Source of the DNA: CAVLCC01 sp963624975
Lineage (GTDB): Bacteria > Actinomycetota > Coriobacteriia > Coriobacteriales > CADBOM01
Assembly: GCA_963624975.1 (NCBI GenBank)
Contig: CAVFRF010000063.1
Location: 1 to 64,000, forward strand
Direction of reading: 5' to 3'
Length of the DNA: 64,000 nt
The translations under genes were made by a program, and so were the position numbers. The first letter of the stretch is position 1; each line of letters starts with the position of its first letter. Shown here in pieces: positions 15,716 through 25,475 of this stretch. Below the pieces are notes generated by a model. The model did no database searches, was not told the origin of the DNA, and worked only from the letters and a program-made list of their open reading frames with translations.

Positions 15716-17077
15716 ATGCTCAGACGAAAGGCGTATCAGGATCTTCTGGCGTGGAAAGAGCGCAGCCAAGGCTCTACGGCCATGCTCATAGAAGGTGCTC
15801 GCCGCGTCGGCAAAAGCACGCTTGCAAAGGAGTTCGGGAACAAGGAGTACGACTCCTGTCTTCTCATCGATTTTTTCCAAGCTCCCGAAGAGGTAAAGGG
15901 GTATTTTTCCAACCTGCTCTCAGATCTGGATACGCTGTTTTTGTACCTTTCGACGTTTTATGGGGTAGAGCTTCATGAACGTAGGACGCTTATGATATTC
16001 GACGAGGTTCAGATGTGTCCTGCTGCGCGCGGTGCCATCAAGTATCTCGTTGCGGATGGTCGTTTCGACTACATAGAGACTGGCTCTCTTCTCTCCATAC
16101 GTCAAAACGTAGAGGGTATAGTACTTCCTTCCGAAGAAGAGGTCTTGAGGCTGAATCCGCTGGACTTTGAGGAGTTCCTTTGGGCGATGGGCCAGACGCA
16201 GTTGGCCGACTTGATTAAAAGCCGTTTCGACGCGCTGTCGCCGCTACCGGACGCGCTGCATCGCAGGGCATCGGGGTTTTTGCGTGAGTACATGCTGGTT
16301 GGCGGAATGCCCAAGCCTGTCGACGTGTACGTCGAACAGAGAAAATTTGAACCCGTCGATGCGGAAAAGAGACGCATCTTAGGGCTTTACCGCAACGATG
16401 TCGCGAAATTTGCCCGCGGATACGAATTCAAGGTAGCATCCATACTCGACGGAATACCGGGGCAGCTTTCCAAGCACGAGAAAAAATTCAAACTCAGCTC
16501 CCTTAATGCCAATGCCCGGATGAGATCCTACGAGGAGGCATTCTTCTGGCTCGCGGATGCTCGCATCGCGAATATATGCTATGCGGCATGCGACCCCTCT
16601 GTCGGTCTGTCGCTGAGCATGGAGCAGACTTCTCTCAAGTGCTACATGGCGGATACCGGATTACTGGTGAGCCTCGCCTTCGCCGACGATATCCATACCG
16701 ACGAAAGCATATACCGTTGCGTGCTCAGGGGCGATATAGGCGTCAACGAGGGCATGCTCACAGAGAACATCGTGGCTCAGATGCTTGTCGCCAACGGTCA
16801 CAAGCTGTTTTTCTACTCGAAGTCGGGAAAGGTGCCGGGCGAGGATCGCATGGAGATAGATTTTCTAGTCAAGAGACCTTACGCGAACGCGGCAGGCAAA
16901 CCTAGAATCTCGCCCATCGAGGTGAAATCGCCCAGGCAGTACGGGACATCGTCGCTGGACAAGTTAAAGAAGCGCTTCGACAAGAAGATCGGGACCCAGT
17001 ATGTACTTCATCCCAAGCAGATGCGAATAGAAGGCGAACGAGCCTATCTACCTCTGTACATGGGCTTTTGCATATAG
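15716..17077 (+). CDS. ATP-binding protein, AAA_14 with DUF4143 domain
   Basis: A 453-residue ATPase. The P-loop GARRVGKST is at 27-35 and the Walker B strand LMIFDEVQ at 92-99. The C-terminal half is the DUF4143 domain, ending in a PD-(D/E)xK-like stretch (DFLVKRP ... PIEVKSPRQYG). The family is widespread in gut bacteria, often in many copies, and its function is unknown; nuclease or mobile-element roles have been suggested. The ATG has a strong GGAGGAG site 6 nt upstream. GC is lower than in flanking genes, and a broken gene lies upstream, both consistent with acquisition. It is a solitary gene with its own repeat-containing promoter. Confidence 0.9.
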   Translation: MLRRKAYQDLLAWKERSQGSTAMLIEGARRVGKSTLAKEFGNKEYDSCLLIDFFQAPEEVKGYFSNLLSDLDTLFLYLSTFYGVELHERRTLMIFDEVQMCPAARGAIKYLVADGRFDYIETGSLLSIRQNVEGIVLPSEEEVLRLNPLDFEEFLWAMGQTQLADLIKSRFDALSPLPDALHRRASGFLREYMLVGGMPKPVDVYVEQRKFEPVDAEKRRILGLYRNDVAKFARGYEFKVASILDGIPGQLSKHEKKFKLSSLNANARMRSYEEAFFWLADARIANICYAACDPSVGLSLSMEQTSLKCYMADTGLLVSLAFADDIHTDESIYRCVLRGDIGVNEGMLTENIVAQMLVANGHKLFFYSKSGKVPGEDRMEIDFLVKRPYANAAGKPRISPIEVKSPRQYGTSSLDKLKKRFDKKIGTQYVLHPKQMRIEGERAYLPLYMGFCI

Positions 17078-17348
17078 GCACCGCGGGTTCCGACTACGCA
17101 GGAAACGTTCCACCTCGAACGACAGGCTGTGGCACGTGCCAAACCCGGTGCAGCTTGGGGCGCGTTCGCAGAAATGGAGTGCGTTTCGGGCGGGTGCTCC
17201 ATTAGCATAAACAACGTTGAAAGAATGCAGATAGTCTGGCGGTTGCCGGCTTGTTTGCCAGCAGGTCAAGCGGCGGTCGTCCGGGCTGCCAGATTAGACG
17301 AGCTTGATGCGCAGCAGGGCTGCCCGAGCGCTTTTGCTAGGAGGAGAA

Positions 17349-17576
17349 ATGACTTTCGAGAAGGTGCGCGACGTTATCGTGAAGACCATTAGCTGCGATG
17401 CCGACGAGGTGACCCTCGAGGCCTCTCTGATGGACGACCTTGGAGCCGATTCGCTCGACGCCGTCGAGCTGAACATGGCGTTCGAGGATGCCTTCGACAT
17501 CTCCATCCCCGACGAGGAGATGGCCGAGATGAAGACGGTTGGCGATGTGGTGAACTACATCGAGGACCATCAGTAG
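17349..17576 (+). CDS. acpP: Acyl carrier protein
   Basis: A 75-residue acidic protein that carries growing acyl chains on a 4'-phosphopantetheine arm. The attachment site is S35 in the conserved GADSLDAVEL. Start ATG 17349 follows AGGAGGAG, an excellent ribosome binding site. It is the first gene of the fatty-acid cluster. The 271 bp upstream, back to the ATPase gene, contain no recognised gene; the cluster promoter should be there, but no clear consensus is visible. Confidence 0.97.
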   Translation: MTFEKVRDVIVKTISCDADEVTLEASLMDDLGADSLDAVELNMAFEDAFDISIPDEEMAEMKTVGDVVNYIEDHQ

Positions 17577-17706
17577 TAACTGTTCGAAAGCGTGCCGGCC
17601 GGGCTGCGGCGGCGCTTGCGACTCACGGCGTATTCGCGTCGATCGCCGATAGCGCTGCGGCTTTGGGCACCACGCTTGCCATAGCCTTCGAAAGGCCGCG
17701 TGCTAT

Positions 17707-18339
17707 ATGGAGAAAGACGAGCTGCGCGCGCTCTTGCGCGAGTTCTACGAGTCGCCCCTCACGGTGCTCGAGATCGAGGACGGGGAGACTCGCATAAAGA
17801 TGGAAAAGCCCGCCCGGGCGGCCGAAGAAGGCTCGTCGGGCGTGGGGTCGCCCGACTTCGCTGCGGGCGCAGCGGCTGCGGCCAAGGTCGCGGCAACCGC
17901 GCTGGGCGCCGTGGCGCCCGCAGCGGGACACATCGCCGCCGTGCACAAGGCCGTGGCGGCTGCTGGTGGAGATGCCGCCGAGGCGGCCATCGACGAGACC
18001 GCGGCGGCAGCTGCGGCGGTGCTCGCGGGCGGCTCCGCATCTGCGGACGCTCGCGGTACTGCGGCCCCTGCTCCTGCGGCCCCCGCAGCCGACGACCTCA
18101 TCCAGATCAAGGCCCCTATCGTGGGCATCTACTACGCTTCGGCCACGCCCGACGATGCTCCCTACGTGGAGGTCGGAGCGCACGTGGCGCAGGGCGACGT
18201 GCTGTGCCTCATCGAGGCCATGAAGATGATCAACGAAATCAAATCCCCCGTGGCGGGCACCGTGCGCCACATTGCTTGCGAGTCGGGCAGCGCCGTTGGA
18301 TACGACGACCTGCTCATGCTCGTAGAGGCGGACGAGTAG
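17707..18339 (+). CDS. accB: Biotin carboxyl carrier protein of acetyl-CoA carboxylase
   Basis: A 210-residue protein. The C-terminal biotinyl domain (about 135-210) contains EAMKM with biotinylated K173. The N-terminal 35 residues (LRALLREFYESPLTVLEIEDG) match the BCCP N-terminal segment. Between them is an unusually long alanine-rich linker (about 37-130) that would let the biotin arm swing between AccC and AccA/AccD. It lies 130 bp after acpP and 1 nt before accC. The start has only a moderate AAAGG site. Confidence 0.96.
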   Translation: MEKDELRALLREFYESPLTVLEIEDGETRIKMEKPARAAEEGSSGVGSPDFAAGAAAAAKVAATALGAVAPAAGHIAAVHKAVAAAGGDAAEAAIDETAAAAAAVLAGGSASADARGTAAPAPAAPAADDLIQIKAPIVGIYYASATPDDAPYVEVGAHVAQGDVLCLIEAMKMINEIKSPVAGTVRHIACESGSAVGYDDLLMLVEADE

Positions 18340-18340
18340 C

Positions 18341-19789
18341 GTGTTCAAGCGGGTACTTGTGGCCAACAGGGGCGAAATCGCCCAGCGCGTGATCCGCTGC
18401 TGCATCGAGATGGACGTTGAGTGCATCGCGGCCTACTCCAAGGCCGACGAGAACGAGATCTACGTGCCCTTCGCCACCGACTCCATCTGCATCGGGGCGG
18501 CTCCGGCCAAAGACAGCTACCTCAACATCGACCACATCATCTCGGCGGCGCTTGCCACCGGGTGCGATGCGGTGCATCCGGGCTACGGCTTTCTCTCCGA
18601 GAACGCAGAGTTTGCCCGCAGGTGCGAAGAGAACGGCATCAAGTTCATAGGCCCTCCCGCCGAGGTGATCGAGAAGCTGGGCGTGAAGCAGACGGCCCGC
18701 GAGCTGATGATGGCCAACGGCGTGCCCGTGGTGCCGGGTTCGGCCAGCACCGTGGAGAGCGTCGAGGAAGCCGCCCGCATCGCCGAGCAGATCGGCTACC
18801 CAGTGCTGGTAAAGGCCAGCGCCGGCGGAGGCGGACGCGGAATGCGCAGAGCGGACGGTCCGGACGACATCGCCGACGCGTTCGACCAGGCGCGTAGCGA
18901 GGCCATCTCGTGCTTCGGCAACGGCGACGTGTATGTGGAGAAGCTCATCCTCAACCCCAAGCACGTGGAAATCCAGGTGTTCGCCGACACGCGCGGCAAC
19001 TGCATCCACCTGGGCGAGCGCGACTGCTCGATCCAGCGCAAGAACCAGAAGATGGTGGAGGAGACCCCCTGCGCCAGGCTCACCCCCGAGGTGCGCGAGG
19101 CCATGGGGCAAACCGCGGTGAGAGCCGCCCGCGCTGCCGGCTACGTGAATGCCGGCACCGTGGAGTTCGTGGTGGACGAGAACCTCAACTTCTACTTCAT
19201 AGAGATGAACACCCGCATTCAGGTGGAGCACCCCATCACCGAGATGGTGTATGCGGTGGACCTGGTGAGAGAACAGATCCGCATCGCCGCGGGGCTGCCG
19301 CTGAGCTACAGGCAAGAGGAGCTGCACCCCAGCGGGCACGCCATCGAGTGCCGCGTGAACGCGGAAAGCCCGGCGCGCGGCTTCGCGCCCTGCCCGGGTC
19401 GCATCACGCTCGCGTACCTGCCTTCGGGCAACGGCACGCGCGTGGACTCGGCAATCTACGACGGCTACGATGTAAGCCCCTACTACGACTCGCTCATCGC
19501 CAAGATCGTGGTGTGGGCTCCCACGCGGCTGGAGGCCGTGCGCAAGATGCGCCGCTGCCTCGAGGAAACCGCCATCGAGGGCATCGACACCAACGTGGAC
19601 TTCGAGCTTTTCATCATGTACCACGGGGTTTTCCTGCGGGGCAACTACAACACGGGATTCATCGACCAGTGCATCGGCGAGATACTAGACCTCGAGAAGC
19701 GCGCGGCCGAGATAGAGGCCGCCGAGGCTGCAGCAGCTGCAGCCGATGCCGCAGCAGCTGGCGTGCCCGCAGAGAGCCGGGGGGTGTAA
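18341..19789 (+). CDS. accC: Acetyl-CoA carboxylase, biotin carboxylase subunit
   Basis: A 482-residue ATP-grasp enzyme that carboxylates biotin on AccB. It begins KRVLVANRGEIAQRVIR, has the glycine-rich ATP loop SAGGGGRGMR near residue 165, EMNTRIQVEHPITEM near 288 and the RVNAESP segment. The start is GTG, one nucleotide after the accB stop, so translation is coupled. The last 28 residues are an alanine-rich tail absent from typical 450-residue enzymes; it may be a disordered interaction region. Confidence 0.97.
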   Translation: MFKRVLVANRGEIAQRVIRCCIEMDVECIAAYSKADENEIYVPFATDSICIGAAPAKDSYLNIDHIISAALATGCDAVHPGYGFLSENAEFARRCEENGIKFIGPPAEVIEKLGVKQTARELMMANGVPVVPGSASTVESVEEAARIAEQIGYPVLVKASAGGGGRGMRRADGPDDIADAFDQARSEAISCFGNGDVYVEKLILNPKHVEIQVFADTRGNCIHLGERDCSIQRKNQKMVEETPCARLTPEVREAMGQTAVRAARAAGYVNAGTVEFVVDENLNFYFIEMNTRIQVEHPITEMVYAVDLVREQIRIAAGLPLSYRQEELHPSGHAIECRVNAESPARGFAPCPGRITLAYLPSGNGTRVDSAIYDGYDVSPYYDSLIAKIVVWAPTRLEAVRKMRRCLEETAIEGIDTNVDFELFIMYHGVFLRGNYNTGFIDQCIGEILDLEKRAAEIEAAEAAAAAADAAAAGVPAESRGV

Positions 19790-19795
19790 GGCTTC

Positions 19796-20677
19796 GTGGC
19801 AAACGCCAATCCATTCAACAACAAGCGGGGCCGCCTGCAGGCCATGAAGCAGCTCATGCCCAAGAACCAGAAGGCGGCCAGGCTGCGCGAGCAGGCCGAG
19901 AAGATGCAGGTGAGGTGCCCCGACTGCAACAACAGGTTCGAGCGCTCGGACCTGCCCAAGACGCTGCACATGTGCCCCAAGTGCGGGCATATGTTCAAGA
20001 TGCCGTCGGCGGCTCGCCTGGCGATGGTGTTCGACGGCGGGGAGTACGAGGAGCTGGATGCCGACCTCGTGGGCGGCAACCCCATCGGCTTTCCAGGGTA
20101 CGACGACAAGCTCGCCACCAACCGCGCCACCACCAAGATGACCGAGGCCGTGCGATGCGCGGTGGGCCTTGTGGGCGGGCACCGCACCGTGGTGGTGGTG
20201 CTGGACAGCCGCTTCCTCATGGGCAGCATGGGCGTGGCCGTGGGCGAGAAGATCACCCGCGCCATCGAGAAGGCCACTGCCGAGAAGCTGCCGCTCGTGA
20301 TTTTCAGCGCCAGCGGAGGCGCGCGCATGCAGGAGGGCATCTTCTCGCTTATGCAGATGGCCAAGACGTCGGCCGCCATCGCGCGGCACGACGCGGCGGG
20401 GCTGCTCTACATCTCGGTGATGACCAATCCCACCACCGGCGGCGTAACGGCGAGCTTCGCCAGCTTGGGCGACATCATCGTGTCGGAGCCGGGCGCGCTC
20501 ATTGGATTCGCCGGTCCGCGCGTGATAGAGCAGACCATCAACCAGAGCCTGCCCGAGGGATTCCAGCGTGCGGAGTACCTGCTGGAGCACGGCTTTCTGG
20601 ATGCGATCGTGAAGAGGGGCGAGCTTAAGCCGTGGCTTGCGCTCATGCTCGACATGCATGCAAGGCGAGGTGAGTAG
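19796..20677 (+). CDS. accD: Acetyl-CoA carboxyltransferase subunit beta
   Basis: A 293-residue carboxyltransferase subunit. The N-terminal C4 zinc finger uses C41, C44, C60 and C63 (CPDC and CPKC). The crotonase-like domain contains SGGARMQEG and the TNPTTGGVTASFA loop that binds carboxybiotin and acetyl-CoA. Start is GTG, 6 nt after the accC stop. It works with AccA to transfer the carboxyl group to acetyl-CoA, giving malonyl-CoA. Confidence 0.97.
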   Translation: MANANPFNNKRGRLQAMKQLMPKNQKAARLREQAEKMQVRCPDCNNRFERSDLPKTLHMCPKCGHMFKMPSAARLAMVFDGGEYEELDADLVGGNPIGFPGYDDKLATNRATTKMTEAVRCAVGLVGGHRTVVVVLDSRFLMGSMGVAVGEKITRAIEKATAEKLPLVIFSASGGARMQEGIFSLMQMAKTSAAIARHDAAGLLYISVMTNPTTGGVTASFASLGDIIVSEPGALIGFAGPRVIEQTINQSLPEGFQRAEYLLEHGFLDAIVKRGELKPWLALMLDMHARRGE

Positions 20678-20678
20678 C

Positions 20679-21731
20679 ATGGCAGACGACGAGCAGAGGC
20701 AGCAGGCCGAGGAGGCAGCGGCATCCGCTTCGCCCACGCAGCTCATGGGGCAGATCGCGCAGGGCGTGGCCGCAGGAGCTGCCGGGGTTTCGCAGGGCGT
20801 GGCCCAAGGCGTTGCACAGGGCATGAACTACCTGTGGAACACGGTCGTGGTGCCGCCTTCGAAGAGGGTCGAGCTGGCCCGCGCGCCCGAGCGGCCAAAC
20901 GCCGACTTCTTCATCAAGGCGCTCTTCCACGACTTCCAGGAGATGCACGGCGACAGGCTCGACAAAGACGACCACAGCATCAAGGGCGGCATCGCGTACT
21001 TCCACGACGTGCCCGTAACGGTGATCGCGCAGTGCAAGGGCAAGAGCATCGAGGAGAACATCCGCTACAACTTCGGCATGCCCAACCCGCAGGGCTACCG
21101 CAAGGCGCAACGTCTGGCGAGGCAGGCCGAGAAGTTCGGCAGGCCCGTGATCACCATAGTGGACACCCCGGGCGCATATCCCGGCATCGAAGCCGAGGAG
21201 AAGGGCCAGGGCGAGGCCATCGCCCGCAGCATCGAGCTGTTCAGCTCGCTCACCGTGCCCGTGATCGCGGTGTTCATCGGCGAGGGCGGCAGCGGCGGCG
21301 CGCTGGCTCTGGGGGTGGCCAACTCGATCATCATGCTCGAGAACGCCATCTACTCGATCTTGTCGCCCGAGGGCTTCGCCGCGATCTTGTGGAAAGACGC
21401 ATCGCGCAGCAAGGAAGCCGCCGCGGTGATGAAGCTCACCTCCTACGACATCGCGCAGTACGGCATCGCCGACTTCGTGATACCCGAGGGGTCGGCTCCG
21501 CTCAAGGCTCCGTGCAAGGCGGTGGTCAAGAAGCTCGACGAGGTGCTGGCATCCGAGATCGTGCGGCTGGCTCCCAAAGATGGACGCACGCTGGCCGAGG
21601 AGCGCTACCAGAAGTTTCGCGCCATCGGGGCTTGCGGCGAGGCGGTCGCGGCAGCGGCGGCAGCTGGCGATGCGAGCGCTGCCAGCGCGGCCGAGACATC
21701 GATGCAATCGAAAGGGGATGCGGAGCAGTGA
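20679..21731 (+). CDS. accA: Acetyl-CoA carboxyltransferase subunit alpha
   Basis: A 350-residue partner of AccD. The family core runs from about residue 50 (RPNADFFIKALFHDFQEMHGD) through DTPGAYPG and EGGSGGALALG to the C-terminus. The first 50 residues are a low-complexity Ala/Gln/Gly segment with repeated GVAQG units, unlike the helical N-terminus of most AccA proteins. The ATG is 1 nt after the accD stop with GAGGTG upstream. The tail is also alanine-rich, so all four acc proteins of this cluster share such extensions. Confidence 0.96.
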   Translation: MADDEQRQQAEEAAASASPTQLMGQIAQGVAAGAAGVSQGVAQGVAQGMNYLWNTVVVPPSKRVELARAPERPNADFFIKALFHDFQEMHGDRLDKDDHSIKGGIAYFHDVPVTVIAQCKGKSIEENIRYNFGMPNPQGYRKAQRLARQAEKFGRPVITIVDTPGAYPGIEAEEKGQGEAIARSIELFSSLTVPVIAVFIGEGGSGGALALGVANSIIMLENAIYSILSPEGFAAILWKDASRSKEAAAVMKLTSYDIAQYGIADFVIPEGSAPLKAPCKAVVKKLDEVLASEIVRLAPKDGRTLAEERYQKFRAIGACGEAVAAAAAAGDASAASAAETSMQSKGDAEQ

Positions 21732-22675
21732 ACTCTCTTCGCTTCGAATCGACGGGGTTCTACATCCCGCCCAAGGTCGTCTCCAACGACGACCTCTCGC
21801 AAATAGTGGAAACCAGCGATGAGTGGATCTTTCCCCGCACGGGCATCCACAACCGTCACATCAACGAGGGACTCACCAACGCCCAGATGGCCGCCAAGGC
21901 CGCGCAGCAGGCGATGGACCACGGCGGGATCGATCCCGACGACCTGTGCTGCGTGATCATGGCCACGTTCTCGCCCGACACGTTCTCGCCGGCCAACGCC
22001 TGCGCGGTCCACGACATCATGGACCTGCCCGAGCACGTGCTGGCGTTCGACGTCAACGCCGCATGCCCCGCCTTTCTGGTGAGCCTGCATGTGGCTCGCG
22101 GACTGCTGCTGCAGCACCCGGGCAAGAAGGCGCTGGTTGTGGCCAGCGAGTTCGCCTCCGACTACACCGACTGGAGCGACCGCGGCACGTGCGTGCTGTT
22201 CGGCGACGGAGCCGGTGCCGCGGTGGTGAGCCTGCGCGAGGAGGGCGACATCTACTTTACCGGCGGCACCCGCAAGGGCATCGAGGCCATCCAGGTTTCG
22301 GCCAGCCCCAAGTCGGGCGACGATTTCCGCGTGATCCGCATGAACGGCAAGGACGTTTTCCGCTTTGCCGTGACCGCAGTTCCCGATGCCATCAACGACC
22401 TGCTGGAGCAGTCGGGGCTGGCCCTCGACGACATCGACCACTTCATCTTCCATCAGGCCAACATGCGCATCATCAAGCACGTGTACCAGAAGATGGGCAT
22501 TCCACGGGAAAAGTGCTACACCAACATCGAGGAGTACGGCAACACCTCGGCTGCAAGCTCGGCGATCGCGACTGCCGAGATGGATGCCAAGGGCCTGCTC
22601 AAGCGTGGCGACAAGGTAATAATGGTGTGCTTCGGCGCCGGCTTGGTGTACGAGGGCATCTTGCTGGAATGGTAG
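21728..22675 (+). CDS. fabH: 3-oxoacyl-ACP synthase III
   Basis: A 315-residue condensing enzyme that starts chains from acetyl-CoA (or another short acyl-CoA) and malonyl-ACP. The catalytic triad is visible as C113 in NAACPAF, H242 in FHQAN and N272 in EYGNTS. It starts at GTG within a GTGA overlap with the accA stop, implying coupling. The usual residues after the cysteine are AGF or SGF; here PAF, which could influence primer preference. Confidence 0.96.
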   Translation: MNSLRFESTGFYIPPKVVSNDDLSQIVETSDEWIFPRTGIHNRHINEGLTNAQMAAKAAQQAMDHGGIDPDDLCCVIMATFSPDTFSPANACAVHDIMDLPEHVLAFDVNAACPAFLVSLHVARGLLLQHPGKKALVVASEFASDYTDWSDRGTCVLFGDGAGAAVVSLREEGDIYFTGGTRKGIEAIQVSASPKSGDDFRVIRMNGKDVFRFAVTAVPDAINDLLEQSGLALDDIDHFIFHQANMRIIKHVYQKMGIPREKCYTNIEEYGNTSAASSAIATAEMDAKGLLKRGDKVIMVCFGAGLVYEGILLEW

Positions 22676-22683
22676 GAGAGAAG

Positions 22684-23694
22684 ATGAGCGAGAAGAAGAA
22701 CCTGGCGCAGCTGCTGGGCACCAAGTACCCGTTCATGCAGGGCGCGATGGCCAACATCTCCAACGGGGAATTTGCCGCGGCGATGTCGAACGCGGGCGCG
22801 CTGGGCATCATCGCGTCGGGCGGCATGGACGTGGAGACGCTGGAGGCCAACATCGCGAAGTGCCGCGAGCTTACCAACAAGCCTTTCGGCGTGAACGTGA
22901 TGATGAAGCATCCGCAGGTGGCCGACGTGTGCGACCTTGTGGCGCAAAGCGGCGTGGACGTGGTGACCACGGGGGCGGGCAACCCCGGACCCTACATCGA
23001 CAGGTGGAAGGAAGCCGGCATCAAGGTAATTCCGGTCGTGCCTTCGGTGGCGCTGGCTGTGCGTGTGGAGCGTGCCGGCGCCGATGCCGTGGTGGCGGAG
23101 GGCACCGAGAGCGGCGGGCATGTGGGCGAGATGGCCACCATGGCCATGGTGCCGCAGATCGTGGATGCCGTGCAGATCCCGGTCGTCGCCGCGGGCGGCA
23201 TCGCGAACGGACGGCAGTTCGTGGCGGCTTTGGCACTCGGTGCCGTGGGCGCCCAGCTGGGTACCTGCCTGCTGGTGTCGGAGGAGTGCCCCATTCATCC
23301 CAACTACAAGCAGGCCATCCTCGATGCCAAGGATTGCGACACCGCTGTGACCGGGCGCTTCGCGGGTTCGCCAGTGCGCCAGCTCAAGAACCACATGGCG
23401 CGCGCCTACCTCAAGGACGAGAAGCAGGGCATGAGCCGCGAAGACTTGGGGCACTACATGATCGGCGCGCTGCGCAAGGCCGTGATCGACGGCGATACCC
23501 GCGATGGCTCGCTGATCTCGGGCCAGGTTGCGGGCATGCTGCACGAGATTCGCCCGGCAGCGCAGATCTTTGAGGAGATATACCGCGACGCGCTGGGTGC
23601 GCGCAGCGAGCTTGACGCGATGATGGCGAGCATCTATGGCGCTGGCGAGGCTGGCTCTGGCGCGGCCGACGCAGAAGGCGAGGTGCTGGCATGA
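22684..23694 (+). CDS. fabK: Enoyl-ACP reductase II (FMN-dependent)
   Basis: A 336-residue flavoprotein of the nitronate monooxygenase-like TIM-barrel family. It performs the last reduction of each elongation cycle in bacteria that use FabK in place of the triclosan-sensitive FabI. Typical elements are MQGAMANIS, GAGNPGPY and the conserved AEGTESGGHVGE with H146. The ATG 22684 follows GGTAGGAG, 8 nt after the fabH stop. No fabI or fabL is in the cluster. The C-terminus is Gly/Ala-rich. Confidence 0.95.
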   Translation: MSEKKNLAQLLGTKYPFMQGAMANISNGEFAAAMSNAGALGIIASGGMDVETLEANIAKCRELTNKPFGVNVMMKHPQVADVCDLVAQSGVDVVTTGAGNPGPYIDRWKEAGIKVIPVVPSVALAVRVERAGADAVVAEGTESGGHVGEMATMAMVPQIVDAVQIPVVAAGGIANGRQFVAALALGAVGAQLGTCLLVSEECPIHPNYKQAILDAKDCDTAVTGRFAGSPVRQLKNHMARAYLKDEKQGMSREDLGHYMIGALRKAVIDGDTRDGSLISGQVAGMLHEIRPAAQIFEEIYRDALGARSELDAMMASIYGAGEAGSGAADAEGEVLA

Positions 23695-24614
23695 GGTGCG
23701 CATTCGTCTACGCGGGCCAGGGCAGCCAGGTGCCCGGGATGGGTCGCGAGCTGTACGATAGCGAGCCGGCGTTTCGCGAGGCGCTGGACGAGGCCGACCC
23801 AACGGGGCGCTGGCGCGAGCTGGCGTTCGAGGGCACCGAGGAGCAGCTGGCCGACACCCGCAACACGCAGCCGTGCATGGTGGCCATCGAGTGCGCCACC
23901 ACCGCGCTGCTGGCCAGCAGGGGCATCGAGCCGACCATGGCCTTCGGGCTTTCGCTGGGCGAGTACTCGGCTCTGGCCGCTGCCGGCGCGTTGTCGTCGC
24001 GCAAGGCCGTGGAGCTTGCCGCTTTCCGCGGCGAGGAGATGACCCGCGCCTCCGAGGGCATCGACTGCGGGATGACCGCGGTGCTCGGCCTTGCCCGCGA
24101 GGGCATCGAACAGGCCTGCGAGGGCGCGGCCGATGTGGGCTACGTGGCCATCACCAACTTCAACGGACCCAACCAGATCGTGATCTCGGGCGAGAAGGCC
24201 GCGGTCGACAAGGCCAGCCAGCTCGCCTTGGAGCTGGGTGCAAGGCGCTGCATGCCCCTGGCTGTGAGCGGGCCTTTCCACACCAAGCTCATGAAACCCG
24301 CAGCCGATGCGCTGGAGAAGCGCTTCGAGACCACCGAGTTTGGCCCCATGCGATTCCCGGTGCTGTTCAACACCACGGCGAGGCCCCTGGCCGAAGGCGC
24401 CACCATCGCCCAGATGCTGGTGCAGCAGGTGCAGTCGGCCATCCATTTCGACGACTGCGTGCGCTATATGGTGGAGAGCGGAGTTACCACCACGGTCGAG
24501 CTGGGCGTGGGCAAGTCGCTTTCCAAGCTCATCAAGAAGATCGACAAGCAGGTGCAGACGCTGCAGGTATACGACAACGCGAGCCTCGAGGCCACGCTGG
24601 AGGCGCTGGCTTAA
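23691..24614 (+). CDS. fabD: Malonyl-CoA:ACP transacylase
   Basis: A 307-residue transacylase that loads malonate on ACP. The nucleophile S88 sits in GLSLGEYSAL and the base H197 in SGPFHTKLM. The usual GHSLG reads GLSLG, a variant also found in other Gram-positive enzymes. The ATG overlaps the fabK stop as ATGA, so it is coupled. N-terminal FVYAGQGSQ is the standard family start. Confidence 0.96.
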   Translation: MRCAFVYAGQGSQVPGMGRELYDSEPAFREALDEADPTGRWRELAFEGTEEQLADTRNTQPCMVAIECATTALLASRGIEPTMAFGLSLGEYSALAAAGALSSRKAVELAAFRGEEMTRASEGIDCGMTAVLGLAREGIEQACEGAADVGYVAITNFNGPNQIVISGEKAAVDKASQLALELGARRCMPLAVSGPFHTKLMKPAADALEKRFETTEFGPMRFPVLFNTTARPLAEGATIAQMLVQQVQSAIHFDDCVRYMVESGVTTTVELGVGKSLSKLIKKIDKQVQTLQVYDNASLEATLEALA

Positions 24615-24658
24615 GAGCGGCGCGGCGACGTGTCCGGCGCGGCAAGGAGACTAAGACC

Positions 24659-25435
24659 ATGGGAAACGTTGATGCGAATACGGCGGGTGCAAACGAGGCT
24701 GTGGCCAAGAACGCCCTCGTGACCGGAGGAAGCCGCGGCATAGGCCGGGCCATCTGCCTCGAGCTGGCGAGCCGCGGATGCAACGTGGCCGTGAACTGCA
24801 CGCGCGGCGTGGAGGCCGCCGCGGGCGTGGCCGACGAGTGCCGCGCCATGGGCGTGCGCGCTATGGTTGTGGCTGCCGACGTGTCCGACCACGATGCGGC
24901 CAAAGAGATGGTGACTTCGGTTCAAAAGGAGCTGGGCTCGCTCGACATCTTGGTGAACAACGCGGGCATCACCCGCGACAACCTCATGATGAGGATGTCG
25001 CCCGACGACTTCGAGGCGGTGCTCAAGGTCAACCTCGAGGGCACGTTCAACTGCATGAAGCACGCGAGCCGCATCATGCTCAAGCAGCGCTCGGGTTCCA
25101 TCGTGAACATGGCCAGCGTGGTGGGCATCATGGGCAACGCGGGGCAGGTCAACTACTCCGCCAGCAAGGCGGGTGTGATAGGCATGACCAAGTCGGCGGC
25201 GCGCGAGCTGGCCAGCCGTGGAGTGCGCGTGAACGCGGTGGCGCCTGGCTACATCGACACCGACATGACGCGCGACGTGCCGCAGGAGGCCAAAGACGCC
25301 TTCGAGAAGCAGATCCTGCTGGGACGCATCGGGCAGCCCGGAGACGTGGCGCGGGCCGTGGCCTTCCTGGCGCTCGACGATGCGTCGTACATCACCGGCC
25401 AAGTGCTGTGCGTAGATGGCGGAATGGCAGTTTAG
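24659..25435 (+). CDS. fabG: 3-oxoacyl-ACP reductase
   Basis: A 258-residue short-chain dehydrogenase that reduces 3-oxoacyl-ACP with NADPH. It shows TGGSRGIG (22-29), NNAG (100-103), catalytic S153, Y166 and K170 in YSASK. About 15 extra N-terminal residues precede the Rossmann start. The ATG follows AAGGAGA by about 8 nt and is 44 nt after fabD. Confidence 0.96.
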   Translation: MGNVDANTAGANEAVAKNALVTGGSRGIGRAICLELASRGCNVAVNCTRGVEAAAGVADECRAMGVRAMVVAADVSDHDAAKEMVTSVQKELGSLDILVNNAGITRDNLMMRMSPDDFEAVLKVNLEGTFNCMKHASRIMLKQRSGSIVNMASVVGIMGNAGQVNYSASKAGVIGMTKSAARELASRGVRVNAVAPGYIDTDMTRDVPQEAKDAFEKQILLGRIGQPGDVARAVAFLALDDASYITGQVLCVDGGMAV

Positions 25436-25475
25436 CAATCGGCTAAGGGGAGCCGACGACGATAGGAGCTTTTGG

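Noticed and set aside
15587..15880. A minus-strand frame encoding 11-residue repeats (LARGAEL-type).
   Set aside because: The peptide repeat is simply the 33-bp DNA repeat translated; the frame is antisense to the ATPase gene's start and has no ribosome binding site.
17078..17348. Possible small gene or RNA between the ATPase gene and acpP.
   Set aside because: Short frames on both strands lack ribosome binding sites and motifs, and no tRNA-like fold or terminator was seen.
18910..20628. A 572-codon plus-strand frame overlapping accC and accD.
   Set aside because: It is an out-of-frame Arg/Gly-rich shadow of accC and accD, both of which are certain.
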